Numbered from the stretch's first letter, positions 23,240 to 32,404 are shown. The stretch: DNA of 64,000 nucleotides from Polynucleobacter sp. MWH-UH2A (GCF_018687195.1 NZ_CP061321.1:1-64000); one strand, 5' to 3'. A program made the numbers and translations. The notes: a model not told the origin generated them from the letters alone.

Positions 23240-24352
23240 TTGCTGTTAAACGACCGGTTTTTAAAGGCTTGCCTAGGCGAAGCGGTAGATCAAACACCGC
23301 TTTGGCTCATGCGCCAAGCTGGCCGATATCTTCCTGAGTACAACGCCACACGCGCAAGAGCCGGAAGCTTTCTTGGCCTTGCAAAGAATCCAACATATGC
23401 CACTGAAGTAACGCTTCAGCCTTTAGATCGCTATCCACTGGATGCGGCTATTTTGTTTTCCGATATTTTGACCATTCCCGATGCTATGGGATTAGGCTTG
23501 AAATTTACCGCGGGCGAAGGCCCTAGCTTTGATCATCCTCTGCGTGATGAAGCGGCTGTTAAGAAGCTGCGTGCTGCCGATATGGGCGAGCTCAAATATG
23601 TGTTTGATGCTGTTTCAGAAATTCGTAAAGCATTAATGCAAGATGGTAAGCAGCGTGTACCTTTGATCGGCTTCTCGGGAAGCCCTTGGACCTTAGCTTG
23701 CTACATGATTGATGGCTCCAGTTCAGACGATTTTCGTCATGCTAAAACAATGATGTTTAGTCGCCCAGACTTGTTGCAGCATATCTTAGATATCAATGCA
23801 CAATCAGTGGCTGCATACTTAACTGAGCAAGTCAAAGCAGGTGCACAAGCACTGATGATTTTTGATACCTGGGGCGGAATGCTTCCAGATGGTTGGTATC
23901 AAAAGATGTCTTTGGCTTCCATGCAAAAAGTCATTGCCTTGTTGCCAAGAGAGCATGAAGGTAGAAGAATTCCAGTAATTATGTTCACCAAGGGCGGCGC
24001 TATTTGGTTGGACGATATGGCGCAAGTTGGTGCTGATGTAATTGCGGTAGATTGGACTATTTCTCTTGGTCGTGCGCGCAAACAGTTGCTCGCCTTAAAT
24101 AGGCCTTTAGCTTTGCAAGGCAATTTAGACCCGCTTATTTTGTTTTCAGAGCCAGAGCAAATCGCAAAACAAGTCTGTGCAATTTTGGATGATTTAGCCA
24201 GCGTCCCGGCCCTTAAGCCTGGGTTGCATGCCTTGGATGGACATGTATTTAATCTGGGGCATGGGATTTCTCAATTCACCCCGCCTGAAAGCGTGTCTAT
24301 TTTGGCGAAAACAGTGATTCAACACTCCAGGGCTTTAAGGGCAAAGCAATAA
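23240..24352 (+). CDS. hemE: Uroporphyrinogen decarboxylase
   Basis: Cytosolic heme-pathway enzyme that converts uroporphyrinogen III to coproporphyrinogen III by removing four carboxyl groups. The 370 residues begin close to the family start ([12 protein letters not shown]) and contain [15 protein letters not shown] and [16 protein letters not shown]. The start is TTG: the frame runs upstream only to the atpC stop at 23222-23224 and has no ATG or GTG, and the first internal ATG would remove conserved residues. No clear ribosome binding site is visible, so translation may depend on coupling to atpC. Confidence 0.95.
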   Translation: MLLNDRFLKACLGEAVDQTPLWLMRQAGRYLPEYNATRARAGSFLGLAKNPTYATEVTLQPLDRYPLDAAILFSDILTIPDAMGLGLKFTAGEGPSFDHPLRDEAAVKKLRAADMGELKYVFDAVSEIRKALMQDGKQRVPLIGFSGSPWTLACYMIDGSSSDDFRHAKTMMFSRPDLLQHILDINAQSVAAYLTEQVKAGAQALMIFDTWGGMLPDGWYQKMSLASMQKVIALLPREHEGRRIPVIMFTKGGAIWLDDMAQVGADVIAVDWTISLGRARKQLLALNRPLALQGNLDPLILFSEPEQIAKQVCAILDDLASVPALKPGLHALDGHVFNLGHGISQFTPPESVSILAKTVIQHSRALRAKQ

Positions 24353-24621
24353 TACTGAGTAATTGCTAACTTTCTTGGGAGGATTTTTCATAAAAGTTAT
24401 GCACAGCAATGCGTAAAAATGAAAATTCAGGGAGATTGCGTTTAAAGATAAACTGATGCCTTCGAAAATCAATATAAGCTACTGATTATTAAGGGCTTTT
24501 GAATGAATTAATGGAAAAGTAAGCTTTCCAGGTTTGCTGGTAAATTAGCTTACAAATCAAAGTTTTTGGATGATATCCACAGACTTATCCACAAGCAAAA
24601 TAGAAAAAAACGAAGTACGTC
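24353..24621. promoter_or_regulatory. priA upstream region with DnaA boxes and a hairpin
   Basis: This 269-base gap contains a perfect DnaA box TTATCCACA at 24585-24593, a one-mismatch box ATATCCACA at 24573-24581 and another, TTATGCACA, at 24397-24405. An imperfect hairpin lies between them at 24519-24553 (outer arms GTAAGCT / AGCTTAC, inner arms CCAG / CTGG). The two boxes next to priA are 3 bases apart, 29 bases from the priA ATG, so DnaA could control priA or be titrated here. No gene is visible in the gap. Confidence 0.55.
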
Positions 24622-26757
24622 ATGCCCTCTCCCACTGTAGTTCAAGTAGTTGTAGATAAGCCTCTAGCCCAGGGGTTTGACTACTTATGGGATAAAGCTA
24701 GCCTAGAAGTAGATCCGCAAATTGGCCATGTGGTTGAAGTGCCATTTGGGAGGTCTTCTTTGGTTGGTGTGGTAATTAAAGTAAGCGCTCACTCTGAATA
24801 TGAAATAAAAAAATTAAGGAGTGTTACCAATCTAGCGCCATTACCCCCAATGGATCCGGCGGCTTTGCGACTCATGAATTTTGCAAGCCAGTATTACATT
24901 CATGGGCTTGGCGAAACCATCATTCCAGCGATTCCGCAGATGTGGAAAAAGCCCGCTTCTTGGGGAAAATTATCAGCCTCCCTGCTGGCAGCCGACCTTA
25001 AAAAAACAAAGAAAAAAGAGGTCGAGAAAAATCTGGCTGAGGGGTACGTCTCTGAATCTGACTTAAATGATGTTCAGCTTTTGGCCTTGGAGCAATTAAA
25101 AAATTTTTGTACCCAAGAAAAATTTAATGCAGCTTTGTTACAGGGTCAGACAGGCAGTGGCAAGACAGCTGTATTTTTGCACTGGCTGCGCGCTCTTCTA
25201 AGCGACAACAAATCGCAAGCATTGATATTGGTGCCGGAAATCAATTTAACTCCCCAACTAGAGCGGCGGGTGCGTGCATATTTCCCAGAAAAGAAAATGG
25301 CAGTGTTGCATAGTGGCGTCTCTGAAAAGAAGCGCGGCACTGCTTGGTATGAGGCAATTACTGGCGAGGCACAAATAATTTTGGGAACCCGGTTGGCAGC
25401 CTTAACACCTTTGCCAAACTTGTGTGCCATCGTGGTTGATGAAGAGCATGACCCATCCTATAAGCAGCAGGATGGCATACGTTACTCGGCGAGAGATCTG
25501 GCAATCTGGCGTGCACACGATTTAAAAATTCCCATAGTGCTATCTTCCGCAACGCCTTCCTTGGAAACCTGGATAGCAGCTAAGGCAGGTCGTTATCAAC
25601 ACTTGCGTCTTGATCAACGAGCCCAGGGTGCCGCTTTGCCAAAGGTGCACTTGCTTAATATGCGAGATCCACAAAACCAATTAAGCCCGGGCGACAAAGT
25701 GAAGCCAGGGCTAAACTTTTCTTTAAGCAAGCCCGTCATCGCCGCCATCCAAAAAAGTTTGGATGAAAAAAAGCAAAGTCTTGTTCTGATTAATCGAAGG
25801 GGCTATGCACCAGTGCTTAATTGTAGTGCGTGCTCATGGTTATCGAAGTGTCATCAATGTAGTTCTTACATGGTGATGCATAAGGCTGGTGCTTTAGGCG
25901 GAAAATCAGTCTTAAGCTGTCATCATTGCGGTTTAGTAAAAGGTATTCCTAAGCATTGCCCTGATTGCGGCAACGCTGATTTAAAAACCCTAGGGCAAGG
26001 CACCCAAAAATTGGAAGATGCGATTGAGGGGTGGTGGCCTAGTGCGCGAGTATTGCGTGTAGACACAGACTCTAGTCGCAAAAGTAAAGGCGCTGAAGAG
26101 CTCTTTCAAGCAATCCACGAGGGCAATGTCGATATTGTGGTCGGCACTCAAATGATTGCAAAAGGACATGATTACCAACACGTCAGTTTGGTAGCTGTAT
26201 TGGATGCCGATGGTCGATTGTTCTCCCAAGATTTTCGGGCGCCCGAGAGATTATTTGCGCAACTGGTTCAGGTTGCGGGTCGCGCAGGAAGAGCCAACAA
26301 AGATGGTGAATATAGCGGCGATATTTACATCGAAACTCAGTTTCCAGAAGCCGCGGTTTATCAGTATTTATTGAGGCATGACGTTGATGGGTTTTTGTCT
26401 CATTTGGCCGCTGAAAGAGAAGAGGCAAAGTTACCCCCTTTCTGCTATCAAGCTTTAGTGCATGCGGAGGCCAGGAGCCTTGATAAAGCAACGCGTTTTT
26501 TAGGCAAGCTAAAGGGCCGACTACAAAATAAGGGTTTGATAGGTGTGGGTTTAAAGGTTTATGACCCAGTTCCCAGAAGTATGATGCGGGTTGCGGGTGT
26601 TGAGCGGGCTCAACTATTGATTGAGTCTGATGATCGCAAGCGACTACAAATGATCTTAGAGGCGATTGATGGCGATTTGCGTTCTCAGTCTCAGGGGCGC
26701 ATTAGCAAGGATGATCGGGTTCGTTGGTTAATAGAGCGCGATCCCCTGACGATTTAA
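24622..26757 (+). CDS. priA: Primosomal protein N' (replication restart helicase PriA)
   Basis: 3'-to-5' helicase that recognises stalled forks and reloads the replisome. The 711 residues contain an N-terminal DNA-binding domain, Walker A GQTGSGKT (175-182), the DEEH box (273-276), and eight cysteines in CxxC pairs (about 400-450) that bind two zinc ions. The helicase motif QVAGRAGRA follows. It is slightly shorter than E. coli PriA (732). Upstream DnaA boxes suggest a link to the initiation cycle. Confidence 0.97.
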   Translation: MPSPTVVQVVVDKPLAQGFDYLWDKASLEVDPQIGHVVEVPFGRSSLVGVVIKVSAHSEYEIKKLRSVTNLAPLPPMDPAALRLMNFASQYYIHGLGETIIPAIPQMWKKPASWGKLSASLLAADLKKTKKKEVEKNLAEGYVSESDLNDVQLLALEQLKNFCTQEKFNAALLQGQTGSGKTAVFLHWLRALLSDNKSQALILVPEINLTPQLERRVRAYFPEKKMAVLHSGVSEKKRGTAWYEAITGEAQIILGTRLAALTPLPNLCAIVVDEEHDPSYKQQDGIRYSARDLAIWRAHDLKIPIVLSSATPSLETWIAAKAGRYQHLRLDQRAQGAALPKVHLLNMRDPQNQLSPGDKVKPGLNFSLSKPVIAAIQKSLDEKKQSLVLINRRGYAPVLNCSACSWLSKCHQCSSYMVMHKAGALGGKSVLSCHHCGLVKGIPKHCPDCGNADLKTLGQGTQKLEDAIEGWWPSARVLRVDTDSSRKSKGAEELFQAIHEGNVDIVVGTQMIAKGHDYQHVSLVAVLDADGRLFSQDFRAPERLFAQLVQVAGRAGRANKDGEYSGDIYIETQFPEAAVYQYLLRHDVDGFLSHLAAEREEAKLPPFCYQALVHAEARSLDKATRFLGKLKGRLQNKGLIGVGLKVYDPVPRSMMRVAGVERAQLLIESDDRKRLQMILEAIDGDLRSQSQGRISKDDRVRWLIERDPLTI

Positions 26758-26766
26758 TGCAGCCTG

Positions 26767-27159
26767 TTAGGCTCCTGCTGTGGAGTTGTATTGATCAAGG
26801 CTCATGAGCTGACTTAGCTCAGTAGATAAAGTAGCCTCAGCACTTGGCTTGATTTTGAACAACCAAATTGCATAAGGATTTTGATTTACTAATTCAGGGC
26901 TAGCATCCACTGTTTCATTTAGCGCAACAATTTCACCGCTAACAGGCGCATGAATATCGCTCGCTGCTTTTACAGATTCGATTACTGCAATGGCTTCGCC
27001 TTGCTTAACTTGTTGACCTAGCTTGGGCGCTTGAAAAAACATGACATCACCCAAAGCCTCTTGGGCGTGGTTACTAATGCCAACCCATATCAAGCCATCA
27101 TCTTCAAGATCGGCCCACTCATGGGTTTGCGCGAATTTAAATGTATCTTCGGTATTCAT
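26767..27159 (-). CDS. gcvH: Glycine cleavage system H protein (lipoyl carrier)
   Basis: Lipoyl-bearing shuttle of the glycine cleavage complex, 130 residues. The lipoylation site is Lys64 in IESVKAASD, and the surrounding motif GDVMFFQAP matches the family. The minus-strand ATG is preceded by AAAGGAT as ribosome binding site. It is convergent with priA. The P and T protein genes are not beside it in this window. H proteins can also serve as lipoate relays for other enzymes. Confidence 0.95.
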   Translation of the reverse strand: MNTEDTFKFAQTHEWADLEDDGLIWVGISNHAQEALGDVMFFQAPKLGQQVKQGEAIAVIESVKAASDIHAPVSGEIVALNETVDASPELVNQNPYAIWLFKIKPSAEATLSTELSQLMSLDQYNSTAGA

Positions 27160-27240
27160 GGTTCTATCCTTTCAATCCATTTTATGCGCAGTCCCATAAA
27201 CTAGGGGCTCATCCATTATTAAATTATCTAGCCTCTAAAT

Positions 27241-27885
27241 ATGCCAATTAAATTAGGAATAGTTCCCGTTACCCCCTTTGAACAAAATTGCTCGATTTTG
27301 GTTTGCCAGGAAACGGGTGACGCCGCAGTAGTCGACCCCGGAGGGGATATTGAAAAGATATTGGATGGCGTAAAACAAATGGGCGGGAAGGTAAAAAAGA
27401 TTTTGCTGACGCATGGTCACCTCGATCATTGCGCTGCTGCTAAAGACTTATCAGATCGGCTTGGGGTGCCTATTGAGGGGCCACAAGAGGACGAGCGTTT
27501 TTGGATTGATCAGTTGCCCGAGCAAACCGTTCGCTTTGGATTTGGACATGCCAAAGTGTTTGAGCCAAATCGCTGGCTTAATGATGGCGATCATGTGCAA
27601 TTCGGCAATGTAGATCTTGAAGTATTTCATTGCCCCGGACATACACCGGGACACGTGATTTTTTATGACAAAGAAGATCGCCTGGCGATTGTTGGCGACG
27701 TGTTGTTCGCAGATTCAATTGGCAGAACAGATTTTCCGCGCGGTAACCATGCAGACTTAATTCATGCAATTAAAACAAAATTATGGCCTTTAGGCGATGA
27801 TGTGCAGTTTGTGCCAGGACATGGGCCAATGTCTACGTTTGGCAATGAGCGTAAAACGAATCCTTACGTGGGAGACAAAGCTTAG
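27241..27885 (+). CDS. MBL-fold metallo-hydrolase (glyoxalase II-like)
   Basis: A 214-residue metallo-beta-lactamase-fold hydrolase. The metal-binding motif THGHLDH (57-63) and later ligands in HCPGHTPGH, GDVLF and PGHGP are all present. It resembles YcbL-type single-domain glyoxalase II enzymes, which hydrolyse S-lactoylglutathione-like thioesters, but the substrate cannot be fixed from sequence. It is divergent from gcvH and has no clear ribosome binding site before its ATG. Confidence 0.9.
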   Translation: MPIKLGIVPVTPFEQNCSILVCQETGDAAVVDPGGDIEKILDGVKQMGGKVKKILLTHGHLDHCAAAKDLSDRLGVPIEGPQEDERFWIDQLPEQTVRFGFGHAKVFEPNRWLNDGDHVQFGNVDLEVFHCPGHTPGHVIFYDKEDRLAIVGDVLFADSIGRTDFPRGNHADLIHAIKTKLWPLGDDVQFVPGHGPMSTFGNERKTNPYVGDKA

Positions 27886-27918
27886 CAACCGTGATGATTG
27901 CATGTGCTACTGGGACTA

Positions 27919-28101
27919 TTAGGTTTTTGCTGAACCAGTGCGGTGCGTACGGTTGTATAAGCAGCTAGCGCAAATCCAGCGTTGCTTGCGATTACTTGTC
28001 GGAATCCAAGTTCCACCTTCAAGGCGCTTTTCGCGACTGCAAGAAGAGCAAAATTTCAGGCTCTGTGAAGAATCTTGGGCGGCTGGAGTCGATGTAGTCA
28101 T
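27919..28101 (-). CDS. Small cysteine-rich hypothetical protein
   Basis: A possible 60-residue protein with two CxxC pairs (FCSSCSREK and ICASCLY) separated by about 25 residues, which would suit a single zinc-ribbon or rubredoxin-like metal site. I do not recognise the family. ATG at 28101 is preferred over an upstream in-frame TTG at 28107. It lies 41 bases downstream of the desaturase gene on the same strand and could be cotranscribed. No overlapping gene explains the frame. Confidence 0.6.
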   Translation of the reverse strand: MTTSTPAAQDSSQSLKFCSSCSREKRLEGGTWIPTSNRKQRWICASCLYNRTHRTGSAKT

Positions 28102-28142
28102 GGGCAATCCGGGTAAGGCAAATCTTTATACAAAGAGCTATT

Positions 28143-29285
28143 TTACCCGTTTTGTCCCGCTGGCACTGGGGATAGAACCACTCGAACGGAGTCAGCAGTT
28201 TTATTCCCCTCAAAATCTAACCAGGCCTTGTTCTTGAAATCGTAAAGTTTGCACTTGCGCGCGGTGTCGAAATACCATGCCCAAGAGAACTTTTGGATAA
28301 AAATGCGCTCTGGGAGGATGGTTTCGAGGGTTTTTTGGGCCTCTGGAAGGCGATAAAGGGGAACGCTCATATCCACGTGATGGGCGGTGTGCTCCATGAT
28401 GTGGTGCATCAAAGAGCCCCAAATCCAACTAAAAGTCAGGTGAACGGTTGTCGAAACAAACGGTTGAGCACGCAACCACTCGGATTTTTTGTCATACCAA
28501 GACACTGATGGGTGGGTATGGTGAACGTAGACCACAAAACCAATCATGCCGTTCCAAAACAAAAATGGAATCGCAAAACCGGTAAGAAGGCCAACCCAAA
28601 TTGATTGGTTGGTAGCGATCGCACCAGCAATGAGACAGCCAATCCAAATAATTGCAAACGCAGTTACGAGTGAATTATCTTTGAGAAAAATTGGACGATC
28701 ACCAGGTTTGTTTTTTGCATTTGGGAAGTACTCACGTCTCCACCAAATTTCAATCAGGTAATAAAAAACAGGACCCCAGCCGCTTCGGTAAAGGCGCTCT
28801 AGAGCCTTACGCCATGAGGGTAAGGCGTCAAACTCTTCTTTCGATAGAGGCGCCCAAACAAAGTCAAAGCCCTTTAAATTGGTTTGTCCATGATGCACCA
28901 CATTGTGACCAACGTCCCACAAGCTGTAAGGCGTGAGTGAAGGCAAGAATGCAATGCGTCCGAGTACTTTGTTGAGCTCGCGATTAGGGGTGAAGCTTTG
29001 ATGACATGCATCATGTCCCAAGATAAAAATGCGGCCAGTTACAAAACCAGCAATTAATCCAAAAATAACTTTTAGCAAAATGTTTTCAACAAACACGGTG
29101 CCAGCAATGCAGCCGAGCCACAGGAATGAATCAATCAACAGCAACATAATTGCGCGTGCTGTTTCACCTTGTGCCATTGGGATCAGCCAGCTCCGAATTA
29201 TTTTGCGATGTGGCAATGGCGCCTCAGGCGGCAAGGGATTTGTCAGGGACGGCTCAGAAAGGGCTGAATTTAGATGTGTAGACAC
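28143..29285 (-). CDS. Membrane fatty acid desaturase
   Basis: Di-iron membrane desaturase that introduces a double bond into acyl chains, probably to adjust membrane fluidity. About 380 residues with the three histidine boxes HDACH (91-95), HNVVHH (127-132) and HTAHH (299-303) and several hydrophobic segments between them. GTG at 29285 is chosen as start; an in-frame TTG at 29297 is possible and neither has a clear ribosome binding site. Substrate and position of desaturation are unknown; related enzymes act on acyl lipids or carotenoids. Confidence 0.88.
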   Translation of the reverse strand: MSTHLNSALSEPSLTNPLPPEAPLPHRKIIRSWLIPMAQGETARAIMLLLIDSFLWLGCIAGTVFVENILLKVIFGLIAGFVTGRIFILGHDACHQSFTPNRELNKVLGRIAFLPSLTPYSLWDVGHNVVHHGQTNLKGFDFVWAPLSKEEFDALPSWRKALERLYRSGWGPVFYYLIEIWWRREYFPNAKNKPGDRPIFLKDNSLVTAFAIIWIGCLIAGAIATNQSIWVGLLTGFAIPFLFWNGMIGFVVYVHHTHPSVSWYDKKSEWLRAQPFVSTTVHLTFSWIWGSLMHHIMEHTAHHVDMSVPLYRLPEAQKTLETILPERIFIQKFSWAWYFDTARKCKLYDFKNKAWLDFEGNKTADSVRVVLSPVPAGQNG

Positions 29286-29370
29286 GATAAGAATCAATAA
29301 GTTAGACGCAAATTTTAGCGGTTTTCACGATTTTACGCATGATATAGGTCAAAAACCCCTTGTGTTTTGG

Positions 29371-29443
29371 CGCGCCCGGCAGGAATCGAACCTGCGACCC
29401 TTGGCTTCGGAGGCCAATACTCTATCCACTGAGCTACGGGCGC
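29371..29443 (-). tRNA. tRNA-Arg (anticodon CCG)
   Basis: A complete cloverleaf on the minus strand: acceptor GCGCCCG / CGGGCGC, anticodon stem TTGGC / GCCAA with loop CTCCGAA, and T-arm GCAGG-TTCGATT-CCTGC. The anticodon CCG reads CGG. The 3' CCA is not encoded, unlike the other tRNAs in this window. It lies between the desaturase and a cytochrome gene. Confidence 0.96.
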
Positions 29444-29499
29444 CCATGGAAAAACTGGATACCCCGTTATTGTAAGTGCCTATACCCCTACTCTCTAGT

Positions 29500-29505
29500 T
29501 ATAAT
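29500..29505 (+). promoter_or_regulatory. Possible -10 box of the cytochrome c5-like gene
   Basis: A perfect TATAAT lies 42 bases upstream of the ATG at 29548. No convincing -35 is seen at 17 bases spacing, so this is a weak call. Confidence 0.35.
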
Positions 29506-29547
29506 CACCGCAAAACAACCCTAAAACCCGTCAAACGATAAATTCTT

Positions 29548-30039
29548 ATGAGCAACGAGCACGGAAATCTGATTAAGTCCCCAAAACAACTCATCATCAT
29601 GGTGTTCGCAAGCTTTTTTGTACCCTTGATCATTATTTTGTTGTTGATGGTGTTCGTTAACAATGGCAAGCGCGGCGAATCTACAACTACGACCGAACAG
29701 CTGATTAAGCCAGTTGCTCAACTCAATTTCAAAGACGCTAGTGGCCCAAAAGAATTGCAAACTGGCGAACAGGTTTACAAAGCAGTTTGCTCTTCATGCC
29801 ATGCAACTGGCGCTGCTGGTGCTCCAAAAGTTGGCGATGCAGGTGCATGGGCCCCGCGTATTGCAAAGGGCTATGACTCATTGTTGACTTCCGTCCTCAA
29901 AGGTAAAGGCGCAATGCCAGCGCGTGGCGGATCAAGCCCTGCCGACGTTAGTGATTACGAATTGGGTCGCGCAGTGGTTTATATGGCCAATGCATCTGGC
30001 GGCAAATTGCCAGAACCAAAAGCACCTTCAGCTAAGTAA
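29548..30039 (+). CDS. Membrane-anchored c-type cytochrome (c5 family)
   Basis: A 163-residue electron carrier. An N-terminal uncleaved membrane anchor (hydrophobic residues 14-37) is followed by a periplasmic cytochrome domain with the heme motif CSSCH (81-85) and a likely axial methionine Met123 in GAMPARGG. This arrangement is typical of cytochrome c5-like proteins in Burkholderiales, which pass electrons to terminal oxidases. It is a single gene ending at a strong bidirectional terminator shared with rsmI. Confidence 0.9.
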   Translation: MSNEHGNLIKSPKQLIIMVFASFFVPLIIILLLMVFVNNGKRGESTTTTEQLIKPVAQLNFKDASGPKELQTGEQVYKAVCSSCHATGAAGAPKVGDAGAWAPRIAKGYDSLLTSVLKGKGAMPARGGSSPADVSDYELGRAVVYMANASGGKLPEPKAPSAK

Positions 30040-30071
30040 TTTACGAAATAATTTCTTAGATCTGTATTTTT

Positions 30072-30103
30072 AAAAGCTGGCTATATGCCAGCTTTTATTT
30101 TTC
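30072..30103. terminator. Bidirectional terminator between the cytochrome gene and rsmI
   Basis: A perfect 10-bp stem AAAAGCTGGC / GCCAGCTTTT (30072-30081 and 30087-30096) with loop TATAT is followed by ATTTTTC on the + strand. The stem overlaps the rsmI stop codon, so it can serve both convergent genes. Confidence 0.85.
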
Positions 30104-31000
30104 TTGCTCTTCTGCTTTTGCATCTAGAGCAATTTGATAAGCCTCTTTTTTGTTTGTGCCTAAGGTTTGGGATAGCACTGTAGCAATTTCTTTGCTGCCA
30201 AGATAGGGGGTCAATGCATGCGCCAAGCGATTGAGAGAGTCAATGTCTGGAGCCTCATCAGTATTGCCCTTGCGACCCGCCACGAGAATGACAAATTCAC
30301 CTTTTAGATGTTCGGAATTTTCAAGCCATTCTGAAATTTCATGCGCCTGAATTGAAGCTAATTGCTCAAATTTCTTTGTAAGCTCTCGGCAGATGAGTAG
30401 AGAGCGCTCTTTTTCTAAGGAACTTGCAAGCAAGAGAAGTGTCTCGCGAATATGGTGTGGTGATTCAAAAAAAATGCTCACCTTCTTGCTGCTGATAATG
30501 TCTTGTAAACAGGCATCCCGATCCTTAGTTTTATGCGGCCAAAAGCCTAAGAATTGAAAGCGCCCCTCTGAGTTCAGCATGACTGAACCAGATGCAGAAA
30601 TTGCGCAAGATACTGAACTTACGCCTGGAACCGGAATAACTCGGTACCCAGCATTTTGAACTTGCTCTACTAAGCGTGCTCCTGGGTCAGAGATTCCAGG
30701 GGTGCCAGCATCAGAGATGTAAGCCCAGCGTTCATGGTTTGAAAGATGCTGAATAACAGTTTGTGCACCACTAAGCTCATTGTGATCATGAAGTGCAATG
30801 CACTTTTTATGAATACCAAACTGGCGTAAAAGAGCCGCGCTATGTCGGGTGTCTTCACAAGCGATCCCATCGACTGAATTGAGGATATGCAGGGCGCGCA
30901 AAGTAATGTCGCCCATATTCCCAATAGGAGTTGCAACCATGTACAAAGCCCCAGATGGCAGATCTTGTTGTTTTAAAAAATCGAGTGAGGCAAATTCCAT
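30095..31000 (-). CDS. rsmI: 16S rRNA (cytidine1402-2'-O)-methyltransferase RsmI
   Basis: SAM-dependent tetrapyrrole-methylase-fold enzyme that 2'-O-methylates C1402 in the ribosomal P-site region. The 301 residues include LYMVATPIGNMGDITLRAL, CEDTRHS and ISDAGTPGISDPG, all typical. The ATG at 31000 is chosen because family proteins begin close to this point; an open frame extends to 31153 but adds no recognisable sequence and would overlap the divergent SIS gene. Confidence 0.95.
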   Translation of the reverse strand: MEFASLDFLKQQDLPSGALYMVATPIGNMGDITLRALHILNSVDGIACEDTRHSAALLRQFGIHKKCIALHDHNELSGAQTVIQHLSNHERWAYISDAGTPGISDPGARLVEQVQNAGYRVIPVPGVSSVSCAISASGSVMLNSEGRFQFLGFWPHKTKDRDACLQDIISSKKVSIFFESPHHIRETLLLLASSLEKERSLLICRELTKKFEQLASIQAHEISEWLENSEHLKGEFVILVAGRKGNTDEAPDIDSLNRLAHALTPYLGSKEIATVLSQTLGTNKKEAYQIALDAKAEEQEK

Positions 31001-31105
31001 GGGTTTATTGTCTGCTGAACATGAATCAATAACAAGAGAATACGTTGGTTTTGAGTTAAGCTGACTACATCTAAATTTAGGGTTACTTTGGCGCATAATG
31101 TTGCT

Positions 31106-31708
31106 ATGAACAAAGATACGATTGAACGTTTGCGTCAACGCGCATCCCAACATTTTTTAGACAGCATTGCCGTAAAACAGGAAGCCGAAAAGACGCTTCC
31201 CAATGCAGTTGCTCAGGGCGTGCTGGCCATGGTGGATTGTTTGCAAGCGGGTGGCAAGGTAATGGCTTGTGGCAATGGAGGCTCCGCTGCTGATGCTCAG
31301 CATTTTGCGGCAGAACTGATCGGCCGATTTGAGCGTGAACGACAAGAGTTGGCTGCAATTGCTTTGACAACCGATAGCTCCATATTGACAGCCGTTGGTA
31401 ATGACTACAGTTACGACGAAGTATTTAGTAAACAAGTGCGCGGCCTAGGCAAAAAAGGCGACATCTTGTTAGCAATTTCTACTTCAGGAAACTCAAAGAA
31501 TGTTGTGAAAGCAATTGAGGCCGCAAAAAAAATCGGCATCAAAATTATTGCGCTTACTGGAAACGGTGGCGGAAAGATTGCTACCCTCTTGGATAAAGAT
31601 GACATTCATTTGTGCGCACCCTCAACTCGTACGGCGCGCATTCAAGAGACCCATTTGGTCTTGCTGCATGGCTTATGTGATGGTGTTGATCACGTCTTGT
31701 TAGGTTAA
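31106..31708 (+). CDS. diaA: SIS-domain protein of the DiaA/GmhA family
   Basis: Phosphosugar-binding fold protein of 200 residues with CGNGGSAADAQHFAAEL, STSGNSKNV and a C-terminal QETHLVLLHGLCDGVDHVL. The neighbours rsmI and a BON lipoprotein match the E. coli rsmI-diaA-dolP region, which favours DiaA, the DnaA-binding initiation stimulator, over the heptose-isomerase GmhA; the two are hard to separate by sequence. ATG 31106 is chosen over TTG 31088. Confidence 0.85.
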   Translation: MNKDTIERLRQRASQHFLDSIAVKQEAEKTLPNAVAQGVLAMVDCLQAGGKVMACGNGGSAADAQHFAAELIGRFERERQELAAIALTTDSSILTAVGNDYSYDEVFSKQVRGLGKKGDILLAISTSGNSKNVVKAIEAAKKIGIKIIALTGNGGGKIATLLDKDDIHLCAPSTRTARIQETHLVLLHGLCDGVDHVLLG

Positions 31709-31735
31709 TTTTTTAAATCAATACAAAGTACCTTT

Positions 31736-32386
31736 ATGCAAATCCAATTTATTAGTAAATCTTTGATTGCAGTTTTGCTCGCCACCCAATTATCTGCATG
31801 CGGAATTTTGGCGGTGGGTGGCGTTGCGGCAGGCGCTAGCGTGATGGCGGATCGTCGTACGCCAGGCGTGCAAGCAATTGACAATGGAATTGAGATGCAA
31901 GCAAATGCGGCGCTCTCCAAAAAATTCGGGGATAACGCACACATCAATGTGACTTCATTTAATCAGAAAGTGTTGCTAACTGGTGAAGCAAAAGATGCCG
32001 ACATTAAAGGCGAAGCCGATGCTTATGTAAAGGCCATGAAAAATGCGCGTACTGTGTTTAATGAAATTGTGATTGGACCTAACAGCACCTACACTGCTCG
32101 TGCAAACGATTCTTATCTCGAATCAAAGATTAAAACGCAAATGATTTTTACTGATCAGTTGCCATCAAATTCTATGTCCATCGTGGCAGAGGGAGCGAGC
32201 GTATATCTGATGGGAATCTTGACTCAAAAAGAAGCAGACCTTGCCAAAAAAGTAGCTAGCAATACCAATGGCGTAAAAGATGTTTATGTTTACTTTGACA
32301 TTATTTCTGACGGAGAAAAAAACCGCCTAGAGAAGCAAGGTAAAGCTGACGAATCACAACCCAATAGCCCGCCAAAGTTCCAATAA
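31736..32386 (+). CDS. Dual BON-domain outer membrane lipoprotein (DolP/YraP-like)
   Basis: A 216-residue lipoprotein with a signal peptide ending in the lipobox LSAC (modified Cys near residue 22). The sequence DRRTPGVQAIDNGIE followed by two BON domains (about 50-115 and 125-190) matches DolP/YraP, a protein that supports outer membrane integrity near the BAM machinery. It follows the DiaA-like gene by 27 bases, as in E. coli. The C-terminus is polar and probably disordered. Confidence 0.88.
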   Translation: MQIQFISKSLIAVLLATQLSACGILAVGGVAAGASVMADRRTPGVQAIDNGIEMQANAALSKKFGDNAHINVTSFNQKVLLTGEAKDADIKGEADAYVKAMKNARTVFNEIVIGPNSTYTARANDSYLESKIKTQMIFTDQLPSNSMSIVAEGASVYLMGILTQKEADLAKKVASNTNGVKDVYVYFDIISDGEKNRLEKQGKADESQPNSPPKFQ

Positions 32387-32404
32387 ATTTTGAGAAGTGT
32401 TGTG

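Noticed and set aside
26758..26775. Short inverted repeat AGCCT / AGGCT between priA and gcvH
   Set aside because: Five base pairs without a T-run is not enough to call a terminator.
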